From: Bimuria novae-zelandiae CBS 107.79
Taxonomy: Eukaryota > Ascomycota > Dothideomycetes > Pleosporales > Didymosphaeriaceae
Assembly: GCA_010015655.1 (NCBI GenBank)
Contig: ML976672.1
Coordinates: forward strand, 469,463-533,462
DNA length: 64,000 nt
Reading direction: 5' to 3'
Part shown: one piece after another, positions 53,702 to 64,000 of the stretch
How the letters are laid out: each line of letters starts with the position of its first letter
Numbering within the stretch: the first letter of the stretch is position 1
The notes under the pieces: generated by a model
What the model was told of the DNA's origin: nothing
The model's input: only the letters and a program-made list of their open reading frames with translations
Database searches by the model: none
Made by a program: the position numbers and the translations under genes

Positions 53702-55681
53702 TCACCAAATATCAATGATCTGAGTAAGCATTGGCCAAGCTTCCATCTCGCACCCACAGCAAATACACAGACTATGCCGAAGCGCCCTGTACAAGAAGCA
53801 CTCGCCCAGGAAAATGTAATGCTGATCTACCCTCCTCAGCATGAAGGGTACATCGGCGCCATCGAGCGCCCAAATACCGTCGCCAGCCTGCAGATCAGCC
53901 CGCGCTACACCAATTGATCGCTGGGTTTGAAACATTGTCTTCCCATCTCCGAGCACCCTCCGCATGTCTCGGGTGAATTCTTCGGAGAGGGTGTGGATGA
54001 TGGTTGGTGTATGTTGGCAGATGGGTTTGGCGACGTAATGCTGGGCGCACGACTGACAGAGTTGGCGTTTGCCAAGGGTCTGCGTTTGCGGTAGGGTTTT
54101 GTTGTTGAAGTGGTGGATTTGGTGCACGGAGCGGATGCCGATGACGTTTTTGATGACGTCGAGCTCGTGAGCGCGCACCCGTATGAGAGGCGGAAATAGT
54201 GACGGAGAGGGTTCATTTCGACGTGATTCCCAAGCAGCGAGGGATTGGGTCTCTAGTCTCGCACTACGCTTGTCGATGGTGAAGCGGAAATCTCGAGCGT
54301 GTATTTGCGTGAGCGATAGTGCCGTACTTTCCAATTCTGCCGTTGTTGGGTTAGATTTTATGACTGGCTTCGTCTCCTTAAGCCACAGACAGAGCCACTG
54401 GAGCCAAGCCGCCGTCGATAGAGGCGGCTCGTCGTGAGGGACGTATTCCAGGAATAGTTGTAGCATCTTGTTCGACTCGTCCGGTCCAGGTTGGTGACGT
54501 TCGAATGATCGGGTTGACCATTGCGAAGAAAGAGAAACCAGCTCGTCAGCATTGAACTGCGGAGGCAGCGGGTGGCAACCAACTTTTACATCCCACTGAG
54601 GCACCCAGCTTGGCACGTCTGATCTCTCCAACGTTTTACTGCTTTGACCGGTGGCATACTTTAAAATACGAAGACTTCCCTCAGTATATATCAGATGCAC
54701 GGCGAGTTGAGTATAGACTTCTTCGACGGTCAGAGAGTAGTCGATAGGAAAGCCTTTTTGGAAATCCGCATGTGCAAGGCCCAGCACCGCGAACACTTTG
54801 TCTCGCGGATCGGTTGAGGAGCAGTTCCTACTATTGTGAAGTACAGTCAATATATCGTGTTCAGGTTGGCTTGCAGGTAGCCAGCGTAAGGCACTGGGCG
54901 GAGCGATCGACAAGGTCTCACAGAGGGTGAGCAATTTGCTGATGGAGACCAAAGTCCAACGCGCTGACTTTTTACCGGCTATGATGGTGGCAAGTTGTGC
55001 GAGTGCAATCTCCTGTAAGACCCACACTCGATCGAACCAGCGATAGTTCAAAAAGTCTTTAACAATACCAGCGATACGGTCGCGTCTGATGTTGGTAAAC
55101 GCGTCGCGATTATCGTTGAGATAGTCGAGGATTCTATCGCTCGCCTCATTTCCAGAACCAAGGTAAATGACAACTTGCGAAGCATTCGCAAAGATGGTGC
55201 CCATGAAGCCAACCTGGTGATTGCGTTCCTTCACATTGTTCTGGTCGATGCATACGGCGTCCACCCAGAGATGCCTCTTGCGGCCCTGCCTACGAAGGCA
55301 TCGTAAGGCGGCTTCGCACGTTTTGGTGACAGAAATAACTCCTCCTTGGCAGTACACGGTTTGTGAAAGTGCATCGTCCCCGTCTTGAGTCGCCCAGGCA
55401 TAGCTGATCGCTTCGTAAGGCGGATGATGGTTGCCGTGAATTTGGATGTTGACGTGCACAAGGTCCATTTCTATATCATCCGATACTCGCCCAGGGAATA
55501 GAACACATAACCGCATTTCTTGACCCAACGAGTAGTTGAGGTTGTCATACTTGTACGGCGTATTTTGCAGGCGGGGTATGTCAGCATCCTGGCTCGAAAC
55601 GCGCTCGAAGACCGTCTCTCCGCACGATAGACAGCATCGCAAGCCATCGAAAGAGTGGATATCGTGGTGCCTACATGTCAT
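53702..55681 (-). CDS. HET-domain (heterokaryon incompatibility type) protein
   Basis: 659 aa from the ATG at 55681. An earlier in-frame ATG at 55759 would add 26 aa. I prefer 55681 because it begins TCRHHDIHSFDGLRCCLSCG, an opening common in HET proteins of this fungal group, with a possible Cys-based metal site (CCLSC). The HET domain follows: HPPYEAISYAWATQDGDD (about 95), LWVDAVCIDQNNVKERNHQV (about 148), TIFANASQVVIYLGSGNEAS and RWFDRVWVLQEIALAQ (about 215). The rest (about 300-659) has no recognised domain but includes ALRWLPASQPEHDILTVLHN and DPRDKVFAVLGLAHAD, usual in this family. HET proteins trigger cell death after fusion of unlike hyphae; the partner here is unknown. No intron seen. 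Confidence 0.88.
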   Translation of the reverse strand: MTCRHHDIHSFDGLRCCLSCGETVFERVSSQDADIPRLQNTPYKYDNLNYSLGQEMRLCVLFPGRVSDDIEMDLVHVNIQIHGNHHPPYEAISYAWATQDGDDALSQTVYCQGGVISVTKTCEAALRCLRRQGRKRHLWVDAVCIDQNNVKERNHQVGFMGTIFANASQVVIYLGSGNEASDRILDYLNDNRDAFTNIRRDRIAGIVKDFLNYRWFDRVWVLQEIALAQLATIIAGKKSARWTLVSISKLLTLCETLSIAPPSALRWLPASQPEHDILTVLHNSRNCSSTDPRDKVFAVLGLAHADFQKGFPIDYSLTVEEVYTQLAVHLIYTEGSLRILKYATGQSSKTLERSDVPSWVPQWDVKVGCHPLPPQFNADELVSLSSQWSTRSFERHQPGPDESNKMLQLFLEYVPHDEPPLSTAAWLQWLCLWLKETKPVIKSNPTTAELESTALSLTQIHARDFRFTIDKRSARLETQSLAAWESRRNEPSPSLFPPLIRVRAHELDVIKNVIGIRSVHQIHHFNNKTLPQTQTLGKRQLCQSCAQHYVAKPICQHTPTIIHTLSEEFTRDMRRVLGDGKTMFQTQRSIGVARADLQAGDGIWALDGADVPFMLRRVDQHYIFLGECFLYRALRHSLCICCGCEMEAWPMLTQIIDIW

Positions 55682-56249
55682 TGCGGGATCCTTGGTTACT
55701 GCGCAGTAACGCGTGGTAGGTGCAGAGTGGATTGTGAGTACATGTAGGTTGCCAGCCAAGAAACGTCGGCAGTATCGAAGCTAGTCCATTACCCATTCCT
55801 TGTCCGCAGCTCGTATTTCGGGTTTCTCCCCGACACTTGTGTAAAGTAAAGGTCAGCCACGACATTTTCAAAGGAGGTGGATAGTCAGGACTACAGGTAC
55901 GGTTCTGGCGATTTCGGAAAAATGATTAAGTATAACTCAAAGGATACGGGCAGTGTAGTGGCACAGTTTGTTTGGAAGTATCGTGGGAATACAGGTCGTG
56001 AAGAACTGTCCGATGGAATATTGGGGCCCGAGCATCGATTATCCACGTGACCTGCTAGACTTCGATTGACTTTGGATCTAGCTTGAATGAGAGCTTACGC
56101 TAGCCACTTAAAGCTCCAGTCTAGCAAATTTGATACTAGCTCAACAATAACGCAGTCCGAGCGTTAACGGAGCAGGCGCCGCGTGGATTCTGGATGACAC
56201 GGCAATCTTGGGGCGCTGCTTTAAGACTACGTGACCATCCTGGGAAACC
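55682..56249. promoter_or_regulatory. Divergent intergenic region between HET gene and GST-fusion gene
   Basis: About 570 bp, expected to contain both promoters. No repeat or RNA gene recognised. Confidence 0.45.
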
Positions 56250-58800
56250 ATGAACTCCTCTCAGCTGCCGCTCCACCATCTACCGCCCCAGGCGCTACAC
56301 CTGCATCAAATCCCCCAGGGTCTGCAGCCCTTGGAGGAGCTCTCACCGCCGGCCAGCGACCCATTCTTCCAACATCGCTATGCTCAACAGCTACAAGCGG
56401 GCAACCCGCACGCGCTACACTTCCAAGGCCACGGCTTGCAGCAGCCTAGTCAGCCTCCGTTCGAGGGCTTTCCGGGCGGATACGCAAGGTTCGAACTAAA
56501 TACGCCGAATCCTCCACCGCCACCACAGCACCAGGTCCATGTCCAGGCACCCCCGCCCCCGCCGCGAGCCCAAGTTGCGAACCGCGCCCAACCACCATTG
56601 CAAGTACACGAGTTGAAACATAGAACTCCGTTTGTGCGACCGCATGAACAACCTGAGGTGCAAGAGCAGGGCCCAGAGGGTGGCGACGAGGCACCAGTAA
56701 CAAATCATGGCCAGTTTGAGGGGTTGAAGTTGATACCCAACCCACCGGACCTGGACGTATGGCGGGAGAAGCTGTTCCATGTAGACGATATGATCACGCT
56801 GACAGAGGACGAGTACGATGTGTCACTCATGCTCCGGTCCTTGGCGTACTGACAAGGCGCAGGTTTCAGACATACTTTCCGCACGTCGACAGTATTTACT
56901 CGCACCGCTCCACCCAGCGACACAAGCGCAAGCGTTTTGTTTCACACTACTGGGACTGTAGATTGAAAGGTGAGTTCCCTCACCGCGTGAACATTTCTGG
57001 GAGGAAGTCCCGGCGTGGTTCTTATTACTGAGTAGACTCAAAGGACGCCCACCCGGCACCAAGAAGTCGACCGATCCGGAGAAGAAGAAGCGGAAGCGAG
57101 TGGCTCGCGAGCGCGATCTCTGCGACGTGAAGATCAAGATCACCGAGTATTTCGACGGTGCCGAACTTGCCGAGCAGACCGGGCTCCAACCGCCTGCTGA
57201 CGCGCCTGCTGCATTTGATGCTTCGAACAGCGATGGTCAGTTCTTCGGCCAGAGCAATAATGGGATGCAGTGGGCCGTCCCGTCTAGCAAGAGCATGCGG
57301 CAAGCGCCGGGTGCAATGGCACGGAATGCACGGCCGAAAAAATTCTACACCATACAACGAGTTAATGGAAACGGCGGCAACGGGAAAGGCGACGGCGTGG
57401 CCGGCCCGCACAAGCATTCGCTCGAAGAGAGTGACCGTGTCAAGAAGAATAGCGTACATAGATGGCTGATGAAGAACGAGCGAGAGAAGAAGAAAGCGCA
57501 GGTACGCATATTTCTCATATCTCTCATCCATTCCTTTTTTTTTTTTCGCATCTTGAAGTATCGCATACTTGGTGCCCCCCCGGGGCCCATTGCTGTACGC
57601 GTGGGCTTTATAGCAGCACTGAGGCACTGCATGGCGCCTGCCATAACGACTACCAATCAACACTATCACGTCATGTTGATGCGGGGCCTCCCACGTGTTC
57701 GTCGTACGCGCGGGGTCTGAGCCACCATGTCTGACGCTGTTTATCTCTTTTTCATTTCATCATGCCTGGCCCTTTCCTCCTTGCATTTGCACGGACCACA
57801 AGTCGCTGTTACTCCTCCAACTCTATCCTATCAAAGAACCCCTTCGAGAAACTCTACCTTCATCTTATCAATCCCACGATCTTGCAGTGCTCCTGTACGC
57901 TTCAACATGACTGATACAAACCAGGGTGGCGATTCAACCAAGAAGACGTACCACAAAAAGGCAACGGGTAACGCACTGGTCACAGTCAAAAGCCATGCCA
58001 AAGACGAAGATCTCAAGCTCTACGGCAGTTGCTTCTGGTGAGCCATTCCAGGTCCTTTCGTTCCACCCAGCCCGCCGTTGCGCTTCGATGATACTCGAAC
58101 TATATGACGTCACTACTAACACCATCACAGCCCCTTCGTCCAACGTGTGTGGATCTCGCTCGAGCATAAAATATTGCCATACCAGTACATCGAAGTAGAC
58201 CCATACAAGAAGCCCCAGTCCCTGCTTGAAGTCAACCCTCGAGGCCTTGTTCCAGCAATTCGGCACGGTCCAGTATGGTCTATGCACGAATCCACAGTGA
58301 TAATGGAGTACCTGGAAGATCTTCAGACGGGTCCGGCTATTCTACCTCCAGAACCCCAAACCCGAGCAACGTGTCGCCTTTGGACCGATCATATCAATCG
58401 TCACATCGTCCCTACCTTCTACCGCCTCCTCCAGGCCCAAGATCCGCAGGACCAAGTCAAGCACGCTACCGAGTTGCGCGAGGAGATTGGCAAGCTTGTT
58501 GATGCGGCGGATCCTACTGGACCGTTCTTCCTTGGTCAGGATCTTGGATTCGTGGACGTCCAGATTGCGCCTTGGGTTGTGCGCCTGAAGAAGGTACTTG
58601 GGCCGTACAGAGGATGGCCGGAGCCGGAGGAAGGGAGCAGGTGGAAGACGTGGGTCGATGCAATTGAGACGGACCCGAGCGTGAAGGCAACCACCAGCAC
58701 TGATGAGTTGTATCTAGACAGCTATGAGCGTTACGCGGAGAACCGGCCAGGAACGAGCCAGTTGGCAAATGCAGTCAATTCTGGGAGAGGATTGCCGTAA
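56250..58800 (+). CDS. Glutathione S-transferase with long N-terminal Pro/Gln-rich, AT-hook-like region
   Basis: Five exons (56250-56812, 56863-56969, 57044-57501, 57925-58037, 58131-58800) with GT-AG introns of 50, 74, 423 and 93 bp; all junctions keep frame, giving 636 aa. Residues 1-150 are Pro/Gln-rich. From about 165 comes a conserved block (NPPDLDVWREKLFHVDDMIT, TYFPHVDSIYSHRSTQ, VSHYWDCRLKGRPPGTKK) with an AT-hook-like KGRPPG and the basic KKKRKR, suggesting nuclear or DNA-related function. FYTIQRVNGNGGNGKGDG follows. The GST domain (about 395-610) has GSCFCPFVQRVWISLEHK, whose CPF motif recalls Cys-type (omega-like) GSTs, plus NPRGLVPAIRHGP and HESTVIMEYLEDLQ. The C-terminus is RYAENRPGTSQLANAVNSG. 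An ATG at 57907, within intron 3 and in frame, would allow a 240-aa-class GST-only product. Substrate unknown. Confidence 0.85.
57502..57924 (+). promoter_or_regulatory. Unusually long intron with possible internal start of a short GST form
   Basis: Other introns of this gene are 50-93 bp; this one is 423 bp. It contains a T-run (about 57535-57546), C/T-rich tracts (57760-57860) and, 18 bases before the acceptor, an in-frame ATG at 57907 (MTDTNQGGDSTKKTYHKK). This would allow transcription from inside the intron to yield the GST part alone. Inference; no direct promoter motif is clear. Confidence 0.4.
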
Positions 58801-60280
58801 AACTACCGTATTGCGGTGAAGGCGCTAGTTTTATTAGATCGGAAAGATGAATACTAGGGATTGAGGGGTGACGGCAAGTATACGAGTGGAAGTAAGCCAG
58901 CCACTTCTAAATCCTACCATGGAGAGTATTGCACTTATTAGCTCAAGCTCGTTCCAAAGCAAGCCCATCCAGTCCACTCAAGTGAATTATAGCAATACTC
59001 GCACCTCCCTGGGGTAGAACCTAACCCCACGGTTGACAAAACCCACTCACTCTACGCTAGCTCACCTTGCCACCTCGTCCAGGCAATTTAGTCATCCCGT
59101 TCCGCCCATTTACACACCTTATCACATCTGCGCGCACCTAGCTTGGACAGGTCCTCGACCCCACACCCACTTCTCTTCTTCCCCAGCTCCCTAGCCCTAC
59201 CCACTTTCCCACCTACGTCCTGCTTACCTACACGGAAGGTGCGCTCTACCGTAACTCTGTAGCAGTGCCATGACCAACCCCGCTCCGCTCCCCTCCGGAA
59301 CTCCCGGAGCCTCGACAAATGCCGCTCACGCGTCGTGTCGTGTTGGATCATCGCCAGGATGCGCATCCTGTGCTACGTGGTCGTAACGTAAGATGGATGC
59401 ATCTGGGCTGGGGTCCGTGTTGGCGCCTCGTGCGCGGTTTCATTGGGACATACGGCACTGCGACGTTGCTCTGTCGGAATCGGATGGTGAGAGGCTAAGG
59501 GGATGGTTTGTGTGGTACAGTGGTGGAGTGAGGGGGGGGGGGGGGGGAAGGGTTGGAGATGGGGTTGTATCGGAGGTATGTATTGTAGTTCTGGTGTAGG
59601 ATGCGTGGTACTCGATCCGAGTACGGAGAGGGAGGGGGGGCTGAGGAGAAGTACTGTCACATGGGGGGTATACCTGTTCACGCAGGTCTTGGTAGTCGAT
59701 CTGGTTGTGTACTTGACTGCGTGCAGAGTAATACGGAAGCATGCGGTTGCAGGTTTCATTGTTAGAGCGCAGTGAATGGAGAGATGTACTTGCAGTATAA
59801 CAGCCCACTCGGATGTAATTTAACATACCGACTTGGTAGAGCGGAAGTGTGCTACGTCGTGCTTCAGAGAATTGAAACACGCACTTTGTTCCAAGTCGAC
59901 CTATGTGTGATCGTTATACAATCGTGACGGTAAGTCCCATAATCCAACATCCAAATAATCACATCGACTTCGCCGCCTCCTCCGATCCACACGCTCCCTA
60001 TCCCCCCAATGCAAACCCCATCCTTCCTCCTTACTTCCTCAAGGCTGACACGTAAAACCACCCTCAACACGATTCAATGTCAAAAAGCCACACGCCGGCA
60101 CACACCAATACAGTGTATCGTCATCAGTGAGATCCCTCCCAGCTAGGGATGCCGTCGTAATTACGAGATTCCGTATTTTCGTTGTATGATACGGTAATTA
60201 CAAGTATCTCAATGGCTTACCTGTATGCCAAGGCGGACACATGTAGCCGAAGAAATTGCGTTAGGGGCAAATTTTATGCG
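58801..60280. other. Intergenic region up to the right AT-rich block
   Basis: About 1.5 kb of balanced composition without a convincing gene; open stretches are domain-free. A run of G residues lies near 59532-59548, and other G-rich tracts near 59630-59640. Confidence 0.5.
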
Positions 60281-60326
60281 GAAATTACACCTAGCTCCCG
60301 TCCTTTGTCGTCCCAGCATTATCTAG

Positions 60327-60381
60327 TACTTTATTAATACTTTATTAATGCTTTATTAATACTTCATTAATACTTTAGTAG
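60327..60381. repeat. Five 11-bp tandem copies of TACTTTATTAA type
   Basis: Units TACTTTATTAA, TACTTTATTAA, TGCTTTATTAA, TACTTCATTAA and TACTTTAGTAG follow head to tail at the edge of the AT-rich block. Confidence 0.85.
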
Positions 60382-60686
60382 TGTTATAATACTAGCCTAT
60401 TAGGCCGAGTCTAACAACGTTACTGTCACCTACAATAGTCTCTAGTCTATTTAGTACCTAACGCGTCTTCACGACTATATAAGGAGTTGTCTAAAGCTTC
60501 TATATAATAAATATAATTTATATAGCATTAAAGCTAGGGGCTAGTAAGGTGCTTAGTAAGTGTGTTTATAGCTAGCGGTATTTTCTATTATATAAAAAGA
60601 CTTAGAGAAAGTAAATCTACTACTCGCGGAGGCTATATATAGCTCTAAGGTGTTCTTTACCTTTATAAGCTCGTGTAGCTTACCTA

Positions 60687-61116
60687 ACGTGTTCTATCAC
60701 TCATCCGGCCACATCAGTCATCCGGCCACATCAGTCATCCGGCCACCCCAAAAACCATCAAGAATTAGAAAAATTGCCCCATGCAATCTTAATAACGACT
60801 AGGTAATAAATTCCTAAGTTTTATATTTTGTGCCTAATGTCTACTTTATAATATATATTTAATTCTTAGAAGTAACTTACTAACATAGTATTTTAGCCCC
60901 TAATTTTAGGCTAAATTAATAAACCACTGAATCTAGTCAATAAATCACATTTTAAAATTAAATATATATTATAAAGTGGATACTAGATGCTATCTAAAAA
61001 ATTTAGGAATTTATTACCTAGTAGTTATTAAGATTGCAGGGGGCAATTTTTCTAATTTTTAGTGGTTTTCGGGGTGGCCGGATGACTGATGTGGCCGGGT
61101 AAGTAATGGAACACGT
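60687..61116. mobile_element. MITE with long terminal inverted repeats, TA target duplication
   Basis: About 430 bp starting ACGTGTTC and ending GAACACGT, flanked by TA at 60685-60686 and 61117-61118, as in Tc1/mariner-derived elements. The two arms are inverted repeats for well over 100 bp: CATCCGGCCACATCAG, AATTAGAAAAATTGCCCC and TAGGTAATAAATTCCTAA occur in both. The left arm has one extra copy of a 17-bp unit (TCATCCGGCCACATCAG) that occurs once or in part in the right arm. No coding capacity. Confidence 0.8.
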
Positions 61117-61263
61117 TAGTGTTGAGAGACTTACTGAGTCACGCAGGTCAAGAATCCTATTTTTATAAAGTTTTTAGAACTTTTCTAACCCGCTTATAAG
61201 CCTTCGCGCTGAACAATAACTACCACATTATTATTAAATTTTATATATAGCTAAATAATTAAT

Positions 61264-61440
61264 AATATTAGGCTGGACAATGGGTTGGTACCTGCCCAGA
61301 ATAGGTTAGGGGTTAGGGTGGGGTTGCACGAACCCTAGATTAGGGTTAGGTTAAGGTTAAACTATACGTTAGGTTAGTGTTAGGTTAAAGTAAACTATGC
61401 ATTAGGTTAGGATTAGGTTAGATTAGGTTTATTAGAGTGT
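61264..61440 (+). repeat. Telomere-like imperfect TTAGG repeat
   Basis: Contains TAGGTTAGGGGTTAGGG, GATTAGGGTTAGGTTAAGG, GTTAGGTTAGTGTTAGG and ATTAGGTTAGGATTAGG. It is a second copy (opposite strand) of the repeat at 33590-34095 and is joined to the same flanking sequence, so it belongs to a dispersed element and is not a chromosome end. Confidence 0.75.
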
Positions 61441-61559
61441 TATAGGGTAATTATAATAGTCTAATATTATCAATTTAAAGTACTAAGTTATATTAGGTCT
61501 TACGGTCTCGAGCAATGTTAGAGTACACTATATAGTTTAGAACTTAATTATAATAGTAA

Positions 61560-63350
61560 TTAGGCTTTTAATACATTTATAACGGACGTTATATTTCCTC
61601 TACTTTTACCTTTAACTTCTATTTAGTATCTCCTTTTACGTCTTTTATAAACCTAATAGCCTCTTAAGGTACTAGTAGGTCTAGTAAGTTATTAATTTTA
61701 TTATAAGGCCCGTTATTATTACTTAGTACTATATTTATTACTACTTTTACCCCTAGTGGGGTGGGTCGCTCGTCCGCATTATAAGTATTTAAATCTTAAA
61801 AAATTATAATATACTATATTATTTAAGTAGAAAGCCTGAGTTTTTAGTTATTAATTATATCCTTAATAACGTTAAAAACGCACTTAACACTAACCTTGGT
61901 AATTAGTATAATAAGTATATCCTTCATAACTTACGCTAGTTAAAGGGTTATAAGTTTGTACGCCTGCTACTACTTTAATATATTAAAATTATTAATTTTA
62001 ATTATATAAGTAGTGATTAAGTGTAATTCTCCTTCTTTATAGACTTAACTACTAACCCCTATAACTTTTTTTTACAGAAGAATCTCAGCTTATATTTAAA
62101 AAGCTTCTTATTTACTATACAGGCCTTTAGAACTATTTACTCTTATATAATTTTAGGTAAAGTAACTAGATCCTAAGGTGCAATCTTTAGTATTATTATA
62201 TTAGTTAAGGTAGATAAAAAACTATTCTTAATAGATATATTTATAATATAGTCCCTAGGCATTATCCTAAGTAGTAGTTAGGGTTATGCTATAATAAATA
62301 TTTATAATAATAATACCTTATACGTAGTAAGCTTTTAAGTTGGGTTAAAAATAATTACGTACTTAAATAGTAATCCGCGCTTTGCGTCTATTTTAAAGTA
62401 GCACTTTCTTAACTTTTTTTTACTTTTTGTTTTTTTTGCTATAGCTCTTACTACTATAGGCTAGTCTATATTCTCTTTATAGCGTGGGTACTTGTCACCT
62501 AGGTCCTCTACTATCCTGTGTAAGAAATTAAAGAGACGATTATATATAAGCTAAAAATATTAAAACAAAATATTTTAGTTTTTACTTATAGTAGCTATTA
62601 CTTCTTTAAATTATTTTAGCATATTTATAACTAGACTACGATAGTGCTACTTAGTAAATAATAGCCTTAGTTACTTAAAGATATTAGAGTTAATTTTAGC
62701 TATATTGCTATTATCTAATCTAGGACTTTTTAAGGTTATATCTTATATAATCCATTTATTAATATATTACTTAAGTTTAATTACTCGCGCATAAATATTA
62801 AATATTAAGTTTTACTATATTTTTATATCGTGGATAACTAATAACTACCTTATAGGTGGTAGTGATACTGCGTGGCAATTAAACGCTCGCATTATTATAG
62901 TAATATATTAAATATAATATAAATTATTCATAGCTATTAATTACTTGGCGCGTAATAAAAGTATGTAATAAGAGCGTTTATACTCTATAAAAAGAATTAA
63001 GACTAATATTTACCTCCTAACATTTCGAATATAGCGTCTTTGTAACCTCTTACTATTAGAAAGCTTATTAGGTGTAACTAGCTTAGGGTGCTTTATAATA
63101 TCTTAGATAAAGAGATTAATAATATAAGCTATATATAGGGTAGTATTTTCTTTATAGCTTTAATTAACGTTCTCCTTAAGTAAGTTCTTTTATAAAGTCT
63201 AAGTTAGTGTACTGTTATTACTAGTATTATTACTAGTAATAGCTAGAAGGCGTCAAGTCGTATTTATTACTAAAAGAACCTAAAGCAGACCTATTACTAG
63301 TTTTAGACTATTATATTTCCGCGTACAGGAATAAAATCTAGTAGCATTTT
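61560..63350 (-). pseudogene. Degraded coding remnant of an unidentified repeat family
   Basis: The - strand reads as protein through TAG/TAA codons in two places: about 62560-62230 (NRLFNFLHRIVEDLGDKYPR, IVVRAIAKKTKSKKKLRKCY, PRDYIINISIKNS) and about 61690-61580 (EAIRFIKDVKGDTKQKLKVK). The second matches the stretch near 33345-33430, so this is the same family as the repeat around solo LTR S2. I do not recognise the protein; a mobile-element protein is likely from its repeated, RIP-altered state. Confidence 0.5.
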
Positions 63351-64000
63351 TTAAAGCTTTTAGTAATAGGTAATATAGTATCCCTTAATTACAAGGAAAC
63401 TAAGATCGTGTGACGTACTATTTACCATTAAGCCAAACTAGCAAAAGGTATAGGATAATACTCTATAAGATAGAGTAGATTCTAGGTAAATAGTATATAT
63501 ACCAATATAAGTCAGTAATGACTAAGAGGCTAGATCCTTAGTTAGCCCCACTTAGGCCTATATATAACTAGGCCTAAATAGTACCTGACAGGTAGTTTGC
63601 TGTAGTTTATCTATCTAACGTAATTAAGATCTTAGTTATTTAGTTAAGGTCCTTAAGAATAAATACTTTAGCTAAGCGAAATTATTCCTTAAATAGAATT
63701 TAAAGTTATAATAGCTAGTTATTATAGTAAATAGTCGAAGGAATTAAATAAAGCGTTAAATGGAGGGTTATATAATTATTACTTAGACTAGCTCTCGTTC
63801 TAAGGCTAAACTAGAGTAAAATAAAAGCTTAATAGACGGATTTCCGTTTTAGGTTTAAGAGACTATGAGTAGTGTAGATCCTAGATTATTAATAGGAATT
63901 ACAGTATTTTAATAAAACTTAGTATCTAGGTAGTTTGTAAGAAAATTTATTTTAATACCTTAGTCCTTTGTATTATACTTCGCTCTTGGATGTCGAAGAA
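63351..64000. other. AT-rich degraded sequence, possible LTR fragment
   Basis: GTGACGTACTATTTACCATTAAGCCAA near 63411-63437 loosely resembles the GTGATGTACCATCCAGCCAA part of the B-family LTR, and GACAGGTAG...TTTATCTATCTAACG follows. It may be a diverged Gypsy LTR and leader. No reading frame recognised. Confidence 0.35.

Noticed and set aside
59503..59775. Open frames around the long G-run
   Set aside because: Translation is dominated by Gly or Pro runs from the homopolymer; no domain.
61264..61440. Chromosome end (telomere)
   Set aside because: Repeats are imperfect, short and followed by more than 2.5 kb of other sequence; the same unit is found internally at 33590-34095.

Overview
The window looks like one contig of a filamentous ascomycete with a two-compartment genome, most likely a Dothideomycete of the Pleosporales type (inferred from the gene families, short 49-130 bp introns and the retroelement families). 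Gene-bearing stretches of balanced composition (about 9.6-16.7 kb and 37.1-60.2 kb) alternate sharply with AT-rich blocks (1-9.6 kb, 16.8-37.0 kb, 60.3-64 kb). The AT-rich blocks are transposon graveyards. Their reading frames are recognisable, but stop codons (TAG, TAA) sit where Gln or Trp is expected, the CpA-to-TpA signature of repeat-induced point mutation (RIP).

Left block: a chromodomain-type Ty3/Gypsy element (A, + strand, 5' end outside the window, right LTR ending at 3887) sits inside an older Gypsy element (B1, - strand, 3888-9176). Gene island 1 follows: an NPR3-like TORC1 regulator, an Old Yellow Enzyme-type flavin oxidoreductase and a decayed DUF3455-like secreted-protein gene.

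Central block: a second, structurally complete copy of the B family (B2, 17158-23966, target duplication AAGGA) lies inside one 177-bp LTR of a Copia-like element (C, 17059-25807, target duplication TTTAA). Next come a Copia pol remnant, a Gypsy integrase/chromodomain remnant, two nearly intact solo LTRs of one family in opposite orientation (target duplications GAAGT and AACCC), a repeat with telomere-like sequence, and a pogo/Fot1-type DNA transposon (34771-36973) carrying another 223-bp TG...CA insertion (target duplication TAGGG).

Gene island 2: a CYP505-type self-sufficient P450-reductase fusion, a CFEM/GPI-anchor protein, an F-box pseudogene, eIF3h, a head-to-head pair of spliceosome genes (PRP31 and CLF1), a small nitroreductase, a HET-domain protein, and a long gene joining a Pro/Gln-rich, AT-hook-like N-terminal region to a glutathione S-transferase. 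The last block carries a TA-flanked MITE and a second copy of the telomere-like repeat.

The housekeeping genes (TORC1 signalling, translation, splicing) show no shared pathway with the accessory genes. The most unusual signal is that both Gypsy families with a visible 3' region carry a decayed antisense reading frame between pol and the right LTR. In B2 this frame encodes a Zn(II)2Cys6-like zinc cluster.
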